Part shown: positions 1 to 7,719 of the stretch, in pieces
Layout of the letters: the number at the start of each line of letters is the position of its first letter
Numbering within the stretch: the stretch's first letter is position 1
Source of the DNA: Thermoanaerobaculum aquaticum
Lineage (GTDB): Bacteria; Acidobacteriota; Thermoanaerobaculia; Thermoanaerobaculales; Thermoanaerobaculaceae
Assembly (NCBI RefSeq): GCF_000687145.1
Contig: NZ_JMFG01000008.1
Span: 64,878 to 128,877 of the forward strand
DNA length: 64,000 nt
Reading direction: 5' to 3'
The notes under the pieces: generated by a model
The model's database searches: none
Seen by the model: the letters and a program-made list of their open reading frames with translations, nothing else
What the model was told of the DNA's origin: nothing
Position numbers and translations under genes: made by a program

Positions 1-17
1 AGGAGAATCAAAGCGCC

Positions 18-893
18 ATGCCAGGACCCCAGTGTTGGTTCTCGCGGTCACCGCGGCACCCTAGCCTGCTTCCCCTGGGGATTCTGGGAGGCGCCGCCGT
101 GCTGCTTTCCTCCTGCTCACTGGCCACCTCGGCAAGCACATCCCCCTGGTTCAGCTTTCTGCTTTTTGCTTTGGTGGGTTTTATTGCTCAGCTCATTGAT
201 GGAGCTTTGGGCATGGCCTACGGGGTGAGCTCCAACAGCCTTCTTTTGAGCCTCGGGGTACCCCCTGCTGCGGCCTCCGCCAGCGTCCATACCGCGGAGG
301 TGGTGGTGACCGGGATTTCCGGGGCCTCCCACTGGAAACTGGGAAACCTCGATCGGGAGCTGGTCAAGCGCTTGCTGGTGCCCGGGGTTCTGGGTGGTGT
401 TTTGGGAGCCTACGCCCTCACCTCGGTGAACGGCGAGAAGATCAAGCCTTTTATTGCCGCGTACCTCCTGCTCATGGGGCTGCGCATCGTGCTCAAAGCT
501 CGCAACCACCGAGGGCAGCACCGGCGCGCCTACCGTCACACCAGCCTTTTGGGTTTTTTCGGTGGCTTTTTAGACGCCATGGGCGGCGGGGGCTGGGGCC
601 CCATCGTCACCACCACGCTTGTGGCCAGGGGCAATCATCCTCGCTACGCCATTGGCTCGGTGAACTTTTCGGAGTTTTTTGTGACGCTGGCGCAAACCGC
701 CACGTTCATCGTTAGCTTGAGCTACGCCGAACACTGGCGGGTGATTGCCGGTCTAACCCTCGGGGGCATGATCGCAGCGCCGCTGGCGGCCCGGATGACC
801 AGGAAGCTGCCTGCAAAGCCCCTCATGATCCTCGTCGGCTCGCTCATCGTGGCTCTCTCGCTGCGAACGCTTTGGGTCAGCCTGGCGCGGTAA
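18..893 (+). CDS. TSUP/TauE-SafE family sulfite or sulfonate exporter-like membrane protein
   Basis: This 291-residue polytopic membrane protein belongs to the TauE/SafE (TSUP) family, which moves sulfite, sulfonates or related organic anions across the inner membrane. The family is recognised from the glycine-rich repeat halves: one near residues 60-100 (LIDGALGMAYGVSS) and a second near 185-200 (FLDAMGGGGWGPIV), each followed by hydrophobic helices. The first 35 residues are not family-like and contain an extra hydrophobic stretch (GILGGAAVLLSSCS), so the true start could lie downstream; an AGGAG lies about 12 nt before the ATG. The substrate cannot be read from sequence, and no sulfur-metabolism gene is adjacent. 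The family call is solid, the substrate is unknown. Confidence 0.85.
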   Translation: MPGPQCWFSRSPRHPSLLPLGILGGAAVLLSSCSLATSASTSPWFSFLLFALVGFIAQLIDGALGMAYGVSSNSLLLSLGVPPAAASASVHTAEVVVTGISGASHWKLGNLDRELVKRLLVPGVLGGVLGAYALTSVNGEKIKPFIAAYLLLMGLRIVLKARNHRGQHRRAYRHTSLLGFFGGFLDAMGGGGWGPIVTTTLVARGNHPRYAIGSVNFSEFFVTLAQTATFIVSLSYAEHWRVIAGLTLGGMIAAPLAARMTRKLPAKPLMILVGSLIVALSLRTLWVSLAR

Positions 894-1028
894 GCTCTGC
901 CCGCAAGAAACCGGAAGGCAATCGGCGTTGCGTGGCCCGGCCCGCGAACCAGGGGCGGGCTTGGGGCCGGCAAAAACCGTGCTTAAATCCTATAAGCGGA
1001 ACGCGCTACCTACGCAGTTCAAAAAGCG

Positions 1029-1058
1029 TTGGCCAAACGATACCCAAGGCCCTACTAT
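1029..1058 (+). promoter_or_regulatory. Promoter of the Ser/Thr kinase gene, leaderless type
   Basis: TTGGCC (1029-1034), an 18-bp spacer and TACTAT (1053-1058) are followed 6 nt later by the in-frame GTG at 1065. Transcription would start at or next to the start codon, so the message is probably leaderless. A TTG at 1029 could open the frame, but it is the -35 box in this reading. Confidence 0.5.
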
Positions 1059-1064
1059 GTTCCT

Positions 1065-3545
1065 GTGAACCCGGGAACGGTGGTTGGTCACTTCCGCTTG
1101 CAAGCTCTCCTGGGGCGTGGCGGCATGGGGGAGGTTTGGCGAGCCAAGGACCTGGTTTTAGGCCGGGAGGTAGCTTTAAAGTTTTTGCCCGACAAGCTCC
1201 TCCACGACCAAGATGCGGTGACGCGGTTTCGTCGTGAAGCGCGGGCGCTAGCGGTGATCAACCACCCTGGGGTGGCTGCGGTTTACGAGCTGGAGGAAAT
1301 CCCAAACCCGGAAGCCCCCGAGCAGCCAATTCGCATCATCGTCATGGAGCTTGTGAAAGGCGAGAGCCTGGACCGCATGGTGGCCCGGGGACCGCTGCCC
1401 CTGGAAAGGGTCGTTCCCTTAGCTGAACAGCTGGCTGCGGCGCTCCAAGCGGCGCACGCCGAAGGCGTTGTTCACCGAGACCTTAAGCCCTCCAACGTAA
1501 TGGTGGACCAAGCAGGCCACGTCAAGATTTTGGACTTTGGCTTGGCTCGCTTTAAGCCCATGGTCCGCCCAGGGGATCACGACCGCACCTGGGAGCAGTC
1601 CGACTCAGGCGTGGCGGTGGGAACGGCGGCCTACATGCCGCCGGAGCAAATTCTCGGGCAGGAAGCCGACGAAAAAAGCGACGTCTGGGCCTTTGGTTGC
1701 ACCGTGGCCGAAATGCTGTGCGGACACCCCCTGGTGCAAGGGGCCAACATCCCGGAAATTGTGGGCCAAGTGCTCAAGGGGCAGCTCAACTGGAGTGCCC
1801 TTCCCAGGGGCGTGCCAAGGCCACTGCGGAGGCTTCTGCAGGCCTGCTGCTCCCTCGAAAAGGAAAAGCGGCCTTCAACCCAGGACATCATTGCCACCTT
1901 GCGACGCTTGCAGCAGCGGCGCCAGGTGCGGCTTCGGGCGCTGGCGGCGGTGGCGGTTTTGGCGTTGGGGGTTTTGGCCAGTCGGTTGCTTTGGCCCCCA
2001 AAACAAGCTTCCCTGTTGGACCCGGACCGCCGCCTCACCGTAAGCGTGAGCTGGAATCCGAAGGAGCCTTCCCTGGCCACCATGGCTCAGGCCCTGGAGC
2101 GAGAAGTTGCCAAGGTGAGCTGGCTTTCCCTGGCCGCACCCCCAGAGGTTGGGGTGCTCCTCAGCTTGGAGCAAAAAAACGGGGCGGTGGCGCTTTCGGC
2201 GGAGAGCCAGGAGGGCCGCCACCGGCGCCGGCTGGCCCGCTGGGAAGCTGAACCGGGCACCTTCGAGATGGGCGTGCTGCCTCAGGTCATGAATGTGCTG
2301 GAACGGGAGCACATTCGCCGGGACTTGGCCAGCGATGACGCGTTTTTTGGCTTTCTCGTGGAACGGACGAGCGACAGCGGAGCCGCCCGCAATTTCCGGG
2401 ATGCGCTCAGGCTTTACGAGCGCACGCGTTATCGGGAGGCCCGGGAGAAGCTCTCTGCGTCTTTGAAGGCCGATCCCCAGTTCTGGCCGGCATCGCTGTT
2501 TTTGGCCCTGGTGGCCAAGGGCACCGGCGATTTTGCTGAAGCTCCGCGCCGTTTAGCTGAAGCCCACAGCTTGTGCCCCCGGCCTTCCAGCACCGAGGCC
2601 GTGATCCTGGAAGCGGCGGACGCTTTAGTTTTCGAAGATCACAAGCGACAGGGGGAGGCTCTTACCAAGGCGCTGGCGCTATTTCCGGACTCCGGCTACC
2701 TGCTGTACCGCCTGGCGTTGCTGTACCGGCTGGAGGATCGGCCGGAAAAGGCCATCCCTTTGGCCAAGAAACTCATCAGGCAAGGTTGGCGCCCCGATTT
2801 CAGCCCCACCTGGGAGCTTTTGGCCCACTGCCAGTTGCAGGCCGACCAGGCCAAAGACGCCTTAGAAACCTGCTCCGAAGGGCAACGGCGTTTCCCCACC
2901 CGCTACCGCCACTGGCTTTACGCGGCCTTTGCTTACCACCGGTTAGGGGAGGAAAGCCAAGCGCGGGCGACCCTCGAAGAGGCGCTCCGCAAGTATCTGG
3001 ATTACTCCACGGCTCCGCGACTGACCGCCTATCAGTTCGGCCAGTACTGGGCTTCGCTTTTGCGCTGGGAGGAAAAGCGTCGCGAGCTCTGGCAGCAGGT
3101 GCTAGCGGAAGCGGAAAGGCTTTTGAAGGAGGACCCCAACGATAGCGAGGCGTTGCAGGCCAAAGGGGACGCGCTTACGGCTTTGGGCAAGCCGGAAGAA
3201 GCGCTGGCGGTGTTAAGCACCTTGGCCCAAAGCGAAGGGGCCGGTGCCTACACGTTCATTGGCCTTGCCCGCGCTCACGCGGCTTTGGGCAACCGGGAAA
3301 AGGCGCAGCAAGCCTTAGCCCAAGCCGAAAAGCTCTGGCGGGAGGGAAGCGAGGTGGCCCGGGGAACGCTGGCCTATAACATTGCCGCGGCCTGGGCCGT
3401 TATGGGCGAGCGGGAAAAAGCAACCCTCTGGCTTGCCCGTAGCAAGGACCTTTACGGCTTCGACCGCTTGGACCTGCGTCTGGATCCCGATTTCGACCCC
3501 CTCCGCCAGGCCGGCTTGCTCCGCCAGTTCGAAGCGCCCCGTTAA
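1065..3545 (+). CDS. Transmembrane serine/threonine protein kinase with C-terminal TPR repeats
   Basis: An 826-residue bacterial Hanks-type kinase (PknB-like). With the GTG at 1065 as residue 1, the Gly loop GRGGMGEVW starts near residue 18, the ATP-binding Lys is residue 39 (VALK), the catalytic HRDLKPSN has its Asp at 139, DFG has its Asp at 157, and GTAAYMPPEQ marks the activation segment. A single hydrophobic helix near 290-308 anchors the cytoplasmic kinase, and the rest (about 430-810) consists of TPR-like helical repeats, probably for binding partner proteins outside the cytoplasm. An upstream TTG at 1029 would add 12 residues, but it coincides with a promoter -35 box. The gene converges on and overlaps the downstream lyase gene by 4 nt. 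All catalytic residues are intact, so it should be active. Confidence 0.9.
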   Translation: MNPGTVVGHFRLQALLGRGGMGEVWRAKDLVLGREVALKFLPDKLLHDQDAVTRFRREARALAVINHPGVAAVYELEEIPNPEAPEQPIRIIVMELVKGESLDRMVARGPLPLERVVPLAEQLAAALQAAHAEGVVHRDLKPSNVMVDQAGHVKILDFGLARFKPMVRPGDHDRTWEQSDSGVAVGTAAYMPPEQILGQEADEKSDVWAFGCTVAEMLCGHPLVQGANIPEIVGQVLKGQLNWSALPRGVPRPLRRLLQACCSLEKEKRPSTQDIIATLRRLQQRRQVRLRALAAVAVLALGVLASRLLWPPKQASLLDPDRRLTVSVSWNPKEPSLATMAQALEREVAKVSWLSLAAPPEVGVLLSLEQKNGAVALSAESQEGRHRRRLARWEAEPGTFEMGVLPQVMNVLEREHIRRDLASDDAFFGFLVERTSDSGAARNFRDALRLYERTRYREAREKLSASLKADPQFWPASLFLALVAKGTGDFAEAPRRLAEAHSLCPRPSSTEAVILEAADALVFEDHKRQGEALTKALALFPDSGYLLYRLALLYRLEDRPEKAIPLAKKLIRQGWRPDFSPTWELLAHCQLQADQAKDALETCSEGQRRFPTRYRHWLYAAFAYHRLGEESQARATLEEALRKYLDYSTAPRLTAYQFGQYWASLLRWEEKRRELWQQVLAEAERLLKEDPNDSEALQAKGDALTALGKPEEALAVLSTLAQSEGAGAYTFIGLARAHAALGNREKAQQALAQAEKLWREGSEVARGTLAYNIAAAWAVMGEREKATLWLARSKDLYGFDRLDLRLDPDFDPLRQAGLLRQFEAPR

Positions 3546-4768
3546 GCCTCGTCGTGAATGAGCTCGAAAACTTCCCCTTCGTCCAAGGGCTCGCGACGCT
3601 TTTTGGCTTCCGCCAGGATCTTTTTGACTCGTTCCGGTGTGGGTTTGATACCGCGGGTGAGCAGGAAGTAGCGGACGTTGGAAGCGCCGGAGAAAGGCCC
3701 AATGACCACTTCCAGCTTTTGCCCCAAAAGCGACGGGGGAAACGGGCAGTACACCACCTCCGCCCGGCGCTGGTCCCCTTTTTCCCAGGCCTTCAGGATG
3801 GCCGCGGCGTGCACACCGCTAGCCGTGGTAAAAGCATCCCGGCCTGCAACAGGCTGATAGGCAGGGATGGAAAGGCCCAAAAGCTCGGCGCCCCGGCGCA
3901 CAAAGGCCACAAGGTGCTCCAGCTGGCGACGGTGGCTGCCCAACAGGTACAGGTTGAGGAGGAGTTGCTCCACCGGCGCGTTGCCGGTCCTCTCGCCAAT
4001 GCCCAAAAGGCTTCCGTGCACCCGGCTGGCGCCGGCCCGGGCTGCCGCCAAGGCGCAGGCCACCGCCAACCCCCGATCGTTGTGGCCGTGCCAGTCAAGA
4101 CCCACTTGCGAAAAGCCGTGATGATCCAGAATGCGGCGGGCAAAGGCGGTGAGCGCCTCGGCCCCCCAGGGACTCAGGCAACCGGTGGTATCGGCCAGAC
4201 ACACCCGGCTGGCGCCGGCCCGCACCACCGTCAGGATGAGGCTTTCCAAATCCTCGGGTGAGGTGCGAGAGGCATCCTCGGCCACAAAGGTCACCAAAAG
4301 CCCGTTTTTTGCGGCAAAACTCACCGCCTCAAAAGCCTTGCGCAAAAGGTGCTCCCGTGCCCAGCCTTCCACCTGCCGACGGAGGGCCGAAAACCCCAAA
4401 AACAGCATGACCTCCAGCGGCACCCCCAGGTTTTGGCTCATGCGCACCAAAGGAGTGATGTCCCGCTCCAGGGTTCGAGCGGCGCAGTTGGGGGTCAAAG
4501 GGAGCTTGGCCCGGGCTATTTCCCGCAAGAGCTCGGTGACCTCCGCTTCCACCCGGGGGCTTGCGGAGGGCATGCCCAAATCCGCCGCGCTCACACCCGC
4601 CTGCGCCGCCAGGTGCAGGTACTCCAGCTTGCCTTCCAGGGGAGGCTCGCGCACCGAGGGACCCTGGAGGCCGTCCCTCAAGGTTTCGTCGTCAACCTGC
4701 ACCGCGCCCAGCGGTGGAGCGCCGGCGTCCCAGTGGAAGATCTCTTGGGGCTTTTCGAAAAAAGCCAT
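3542..4768 (-). CDS. LeuA/HMGL-like acyltransferase or lyase (isopropylmalate/homocitrate/citrate synthase family)
   Basis: A 408-residue TIM-barrel enzyme of the DRE-TIM metallolyase family, which condenses or cleaves acyl-CoAs with 2-oxo acids. Supporting motifs are DETLRDGLQ near residue 27, the metal-binding HGHNDRG near 225, and GERTGNAPVEQ near 260, the last characteristic of isopropylmalate/homocitrate synthases. The length fits forms without the C-terminal leucine-allosteric domain, so it may be a homocitrate, Re-citrate, citramalate or HMG-type enzyme; I cannot choose among them. It follows the crotonase gene directly (stop and start adjacent), so the two are one transcript and probably act in the same acyl-CoA pathway. 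Confidence 0.75.
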   Translation of the reverse strand: MAFFEKPQEIFHWDAGAPPLGAVQVDDETLRDGLQGPSVREPPLEGKLEYLHLAAQAGVSAADLGMPSASPRVEAEVTELLREIARAKLPLTPNCAARTLERDITPLVRMSQNLGVPLEVMLFLGFSALRRQVEGWAREHLLRKAFEAVSFAAKNGLLVTFVAEDASRTSPEDLESLILTVVRAGASRVCLADTTGCLSPWGAEALTAFARRILDHHGFSQVGLDWHGHNDRGLAVACALAAARAGASRVHGSLLGIGERTGNAPVEQLLLNLYLLGSHRRQLEHLVAFVRRGAELLGLSIPAYQPVAGRDAFTTASGVHAAAILKAWEKGDQRRAEVVYCPFPPSLLGQKLEVVIGPFSGASNVRYFLLTRGIKPTPERVKKILAEAKKRREPLDEGEVFELIHDEA

Positions 4769-5548
4769 TTAGTAACCGGGGAAGCGGGCAGGACGCTTTT
4801 CTAGAAAGGCACTCACGCCTTCCTTGAAGTCCTCGGTGCCGGCGCACAAGCCAAACAGCGCTGCTTCCATTTGCAGGCCTTCGGCCAGCGGGCCTTCAAG
4901 GCCCACGTTCACCGCTTCCAGGCATCGGCTTACCGCCGTGGGCGCTACCGCCAGGATGTCTTCCGCCAGCTTCTGGGCGATGGCCGAAAGCTCCGCCTGC
5001 GGGACCACCCGGTTAACCAACCCCCAGGAGAGGGCGGTGGCGGCGTCAATCATGGCGCCGGTGAGCAAGAGCTCCAGCGCCCGCCCTTTGCCCACAAGGC
5101 GCGGGAGCCGCTGGGTCCCCCCGTAGCCCGGGATCAAGCCGAGCTTGACCTCCGGCTGGCCGAATTTGGCGTTTTCCGCTGCCACCCGAAGGTGGCAGGC
5201 CATGGCCAGCTCCATGCCCCCACCCAAAGCAAAGCCGTTCACCGCAGCAATGACCGGTTTGGGGGCTTCTTCGATGGTGGAAAACAGCGCTTGCCCACGC
5301 CTTGCCAGGGCTTGCGCCTGGGCAGGAGAAAGGCCTTGGAACTCCGCAATGTCCGCACCGGCCACAAAGGCCTTCTCGCCGGAACCCGTGATCACCACCG
5401 CCCCCACGCTGGGCTCCGCCACTGCCTCGGCAAAAGCCCGCTCCAGCGCCGCCAGCACCTCGCGGTTTAAGGCGTTGAGCTTTTCCGGGCGGTTGATGGT
5501 GAGCCAACGAACCCTGCCGCGATCCTCCACGAGCACCACATCCGCCAT
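4769..5548 (-). CDS. Enoyl-CoA hydratase (crotonase family)
   Basis: A 259-residue crotonase that hydrates 2-enoyl-CoA to 3-hydroxyacyl-CoA. The oxyanion-hole segment AGADI is near residue 65. Both catalytic glutamates of true hydratases are present: one in GGGMELAMACHLR (near 110-115) and one in GQPEVKLGLIPGYGGTQRL (near 133). A GGAGGG Shine-Dalgarno sits 5-10 nt before the ATG. It is the first gene of a two-gene unit with the LeuA/HMGL-like enzyme. Short-chain substrates such as crotonyl-CoA are likely, which would connect it to glutaryl-CoA dehydrogenase and the FadN/FadA pair elsewhere in the window. Confidence 0.88.
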   Translation of the reverse strand: MADVVLVEDRGRVRWLTINRPEKLNALNREVLAALERAFAEAVAEPSVGAVVITGSGEKAFVAGADIAEFQGLSPAQAQALARRGQALFSTIEEAPKPVIAAVNGFALGGGMELAMACHLRVAAENAKFGQPEVKLGLIPGYGGTQRLPRLVGKGRALELLLTGAMIDAATALSWGLVNRVVPQAELSAIAQKLAEDILAVAPTAVSRCLEAVNVGLEGPLAEGLQMEAALFGLCAGTEDFKEGVSAFLEKRPARFPGY

Positions 5549-5569
5549 AGAACCCTCCTCAAGGGCAAG

Positions 5570-5598
5570 ATGATGCTCCTGTCTTGAACTTTGGGCAA
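5570..5598 (-). promoter_or_regulatory. Promoter of the crotonase-lyase unit
   Basis: Read on the minus strand: TTGCCC (5598-5593), a 17-bp spacer and CATCAT (5575-5570), about 20 nt before the start codon at 5548. It is back to back with the DUF1858 promoter. Confidence 0.4.
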
Positions 5599-5613
5599 CC
5601 CCCCACCGCCAGC

Positions 5614-5642
5614 TTGACAGCCGCGGCGAGAGGCAATATATT
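5614..5642 (+). promoter_or_regulatory. Near-consensus sigma-70 promoter of the DUF1858-oxidoreductase operon
   Basis: A perfect TTGACA at 5614-5619, a 17-bp spacer and TATATT at 5637-5642 form the strongest sigma-70 promoter I see in the window. The predicted start is near 5649, giving a leader of about 19 nt with GGAG at 5656-5659. Confidence 0.8.
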
Positions 5643-5667
5643 ACCGTTTGGTGATGGAGTTATGAAT

Positions 5668-5880
5668 ATGAAACCGCTCACGCCCGACATAACCGTTGAA
5701 GAGCTCATCGAGCAAATCCCCGAAGCACCAGGGGTACTGCGGCGCTTCGGGATCATCTGCATCCAGTGCGGTGAGCCCGTGTGGGGCACGCTTGGGGAGC
5801 TGGCCAAGGAAAAAGGCATCACCGATTTGACCGAGGTTCTCCGGGCCCTGAACGAAGCAGGAAAGACAAAGGAGGGTTAA
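5668..5880 (+). CDS. DUF1858 domain protein, small CxxC protein
   Basis: A 70-residue protein with the DUF1858 fold (ITVEELIEQIPEAPGVLRRFGI), including the conserved cysteine pair in CIQCGEPVWGTL near residues 31-34. Such small proteins and domains are often found near hybrid-cluster, Fe-S or redox proteins, but no biochemical activity is established. I chose the ATG at 5668 because GGAG lies 8 nt upstream; the ATG at 5662 would leave only 2 nt. It is followed after 3 nt by a dithiol oxidoreductase with two CxxC sites, and the pair shares a very strong promoter, so a thiol or persulfide relay between them is a reasonable inference. Confidence 0.75.
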   Translation: MKPLTPDITVEELIEQIPEAPGVLRRFGIICIQCGEPVWGTLGELAKEKGITDLTEVLRALNEAGKTKEG

Positions 5881-5883
5881 GGC

Positions 5884-6528
5884 ATGGCATTGCTTTCCGA
5901 AAAAGACGCCAAGAAGGTTCAAGAGATCCTGAACGCGCTTCCGGCCACGGTGGAAGTGCATTTTTTCACCCAGGAGCTGGAGTGCCAGTTTTGCCGGGAA
6001 ACCGGCGAGCTGCTGCGGGAGCTGGCCGCCCTTTCGCCAAAATTGAAGCTCATGGAGCATGACTTCCTGCTGGATAAAGACGCGGCGTCGGCGTTTGGTG
6101 TAGAGATGGTGCCGGCCATCGTACCGGTGGGCCCCGCCGGGGATTTGGGGCTGCGCTTTTACGGCATTCCCGCCGGCTACGAGTTCGCCAGCCTCCTGGA
6201 AAGCTTCAAGCTGGCTGCCGGGGCCGATCCCGAGCTTGCCGACGAGACAAAGGAGTTCCTGTCTCAGCTGGCCCATGAGCTGGAGCTGGAGGTTTACGTC
6301 ACCCCCACCTGCCCTTACTGCCCCGGGATGGTGGTGAACGCCTTCCGCCTGGCCGCCGCCTCGCCGAAGGTGAAAGCCGCCATGGTGGAGGCCACGGAGT
6401 TTCCCCATTTGGCCATCCGCTACCAGGTGCGGGGGGTACCGCGTACCGTCATCAACCGGGGACAGGCCTACATCGAGGGGCTGGTGCCGGAGTCCCATTT
6501 GGTGGAAACGCTCCAAAGCCTCTCCTAA
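5884..6528 (+). CDS. Glutaredoxin-like protein disulfide oxidoreductase (PDO), two thioredoxin folds
   Basis: A 214-residue tandem thioredoxin-fold protein of the PDO family, which makes or reduces cytoplasmic disulfides, mainly in thermophilic archaea and bacteria. The N-terminal unit carries C34-Q-F-C37 and the C-terminal unit carries C143-P-Y-C146, the CPYC site typical of the active half. The cis-proline regions are visible as VEMVPAIV and VRGVPRTV. It is cotranscribed with the DUF1858 protein and has a GGAGGG Shine-Dalgarno formed by the end of that gene. Its presence is one reason to infer a thermophilic host. Confidence 0.85.
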   Translation: MALLSEKDAKKVQEILNALPATVEVHFFTQELECQFCRETGELLRELAALSPKLKLMEHDFLLDKDAASAFGVEMVPAIVPVGPAGDLGLRFYGIPAGYEFASLLESFKLAAGADPELADETKEFLSQLAHELELEVYVTPTCPYCPGMVVNAFRLAAASPKVKAAMVEATEFPHLAIRYQVRGVPRTVINRGQAYIEGLVPESHLVETLQSLS

Positions 6529-6543
6529 CGTGCAGCCCTGTCG

Positions 6544-6552
6544 TGGCATGAT
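6544..6552 (+). promoter_or_regulatory. Extended -10 promoter, leaderless type
   Basis: TGG followed by CATGAT (6547-6552) makes an extended -10 element ending 6 nt before the GTG start at 6559. No good -35 is visible. The GGGAGG between them abuts the GTG, too close for a normal Shine-Dalgarno. Confidence 0.4.
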
Positions 6553-6558
6553 GGGAGG

Positions 6559-7677
6559 GTGAGAGCACTCGCCCGGGGTTTTCTGGCGGCGGCTTGCCTG
6601 ATCGCCCTTTGCTGCCAAACGGCGCGGACTCCAATTTTTCTTTCCCACGAGCAGTGGGTGGAGGAGGTTCGCAAGCGAGGGGTGGATCCCAGCCGCATTC
6701 CCAACCCCTTGCAGGTCACCGACTCCATGCGGCAAGCCGCCAACCTGTGGGCGGGACCGGGCGATCCGCCGGTTCGTTTGGAGAGGCTTCAGCGGGCACT
6801 TTTCGACCCCGACCAGTTCCCGTTCACCTACTTCACCCGCGGAACCCTCACTGCCGCCGAAGCTTTTTTCCGCCGGGAAGGCAACTGCCTTTCGTTCACG
6901 AACCTCTTTGTGGCCCTGGGGCGGTCGCTGGGGATCCCGGTAACCACTGCCCTCGTCCAACGGATCATTGGCTCCGAACGGGAAGGCGATTTGATCGTGG
7001 TGAACACTCACGTGGTGGCGGTGCTGGAGTACGGTGGCGGTTTCTACACTTACGATTTCGACCGCTCGCGCCAGGTTAAGCCGGTGCGAATCAAGCCCCT
7101 GGACGACATGTGGATCACCGCGCTTTACCTCAACAACCGGGGCGCTGACGAGCTGCGGGCCGGGCACCCCGAGGTGGCGCTCCGCTTCTTCCAGGATGCG
7201 GTGGCCCTGGCTCCCACCTTTGCCCCGGCCTGGGCCAACCTGGGGGTAGCCTACCGGCGCGTGGGCGATACCCCCCAGGCGCTTTCCGCCTACCGCCGGG
7301 CCTTGGAGTTGGAACCCTCAAACCCCACGGTGCTTTCTAACCTGGCTTCCCTCTTCCGGTCCTTAGGCCGGGAGCAAGAAGCCCAGCAAGCCCTCCGCGC
7401 TGCCAACCTCGCCCAGGCTAGCCCCCACCAGCTCCTGGTGAGAGGCGACGTGGAGCTGGCCGCCGGCCGCTTTGCCGAAGCAAAAAAACTCTACCGTCGG
7501 GCCCTGCGCCTGAACCCCCAGCTGGTGGACGCTGTCCTCGCCCTGGCCCGCGCGGAGCTGGCCGAAGGGCATCTGGAAAAAGCCAAACGGCTGGTGAACA
7601 AGGCCTCCAAGTTAAGCCCTCAGGACCCGCGGGTGCAAGCTCTCAAAGAGGAGCTCGCCGGGCGTCCCAACCGGTAG
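6559..7677 (+). CDS. Lipoprotein-like transglutaminase-fold protein with TPR repeats
   Basis: A 372-residue protein with an N-terminal signal and possible lipobox (LIALCCQ near residues 14-20). A transglutaminase/papain-like core follows, with Cys in EGNCLSFTNLFVALGRSLGI (near 113), His in NTHVVAV (near 150) and Asp in YDFDRS (near 165), which together form the expected Cys-His-Asp triad. TPR repeats fill residues 190-360. Similar proteins are annotated as transglutaminase-like TPR proteins of unknown substrate. GTG is chosen as start because an extended -10 box sits 6 nt before it and the signal sequence begins there. It is probably exported and tethered to a membrane. Confidence 0.75.
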   Translation: MRALARGFLAAACLIALCCQTARTPIFLSHEQWVEEVRKRGVDPSRIPNPLQVTDSMRQAANLWAGPGDPPVRLERLQRALFDPDQFPFTYFTRGTLTAAEAFFRREGNCLSFTNLFVALGRSLGIPVTTALVQRIIGSEREGDLIVVNTHVVAVLEYGGGFYTYDFDRSRQVKPVRIKPLDDMWITALYLNNRGADELRAGHPEVALRFFQDAVALAPTFAPAWANLGVAYRRVGDTPQALSAYRRALELEPSNPTVLSNLASLFRSLGREQEAQQALRAANLAQASPHQLLVRGDVELAAGRFAEAKKLYRRALRLNPQLVDAVLALARAELAEGHLEKAKRLVNKASKLSPQDPRVQALKEELAGRPNR

Positions 7678-7719
7678 TACCCTTTATAGCGCCGGGTAGC
7701 AACGAAAGGAGCGAGCAAC

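Noticed and set aside
5641..7167. A 508-codon minus-strand open frame opposite the DUF1858, PDO and transglutaminase-like genes
   Set aside because: It is the antisense shadow of three well-supported genes. The product is rich in Gly, His and Gln without any domain, as expected from reading GC-rich codons backwards.
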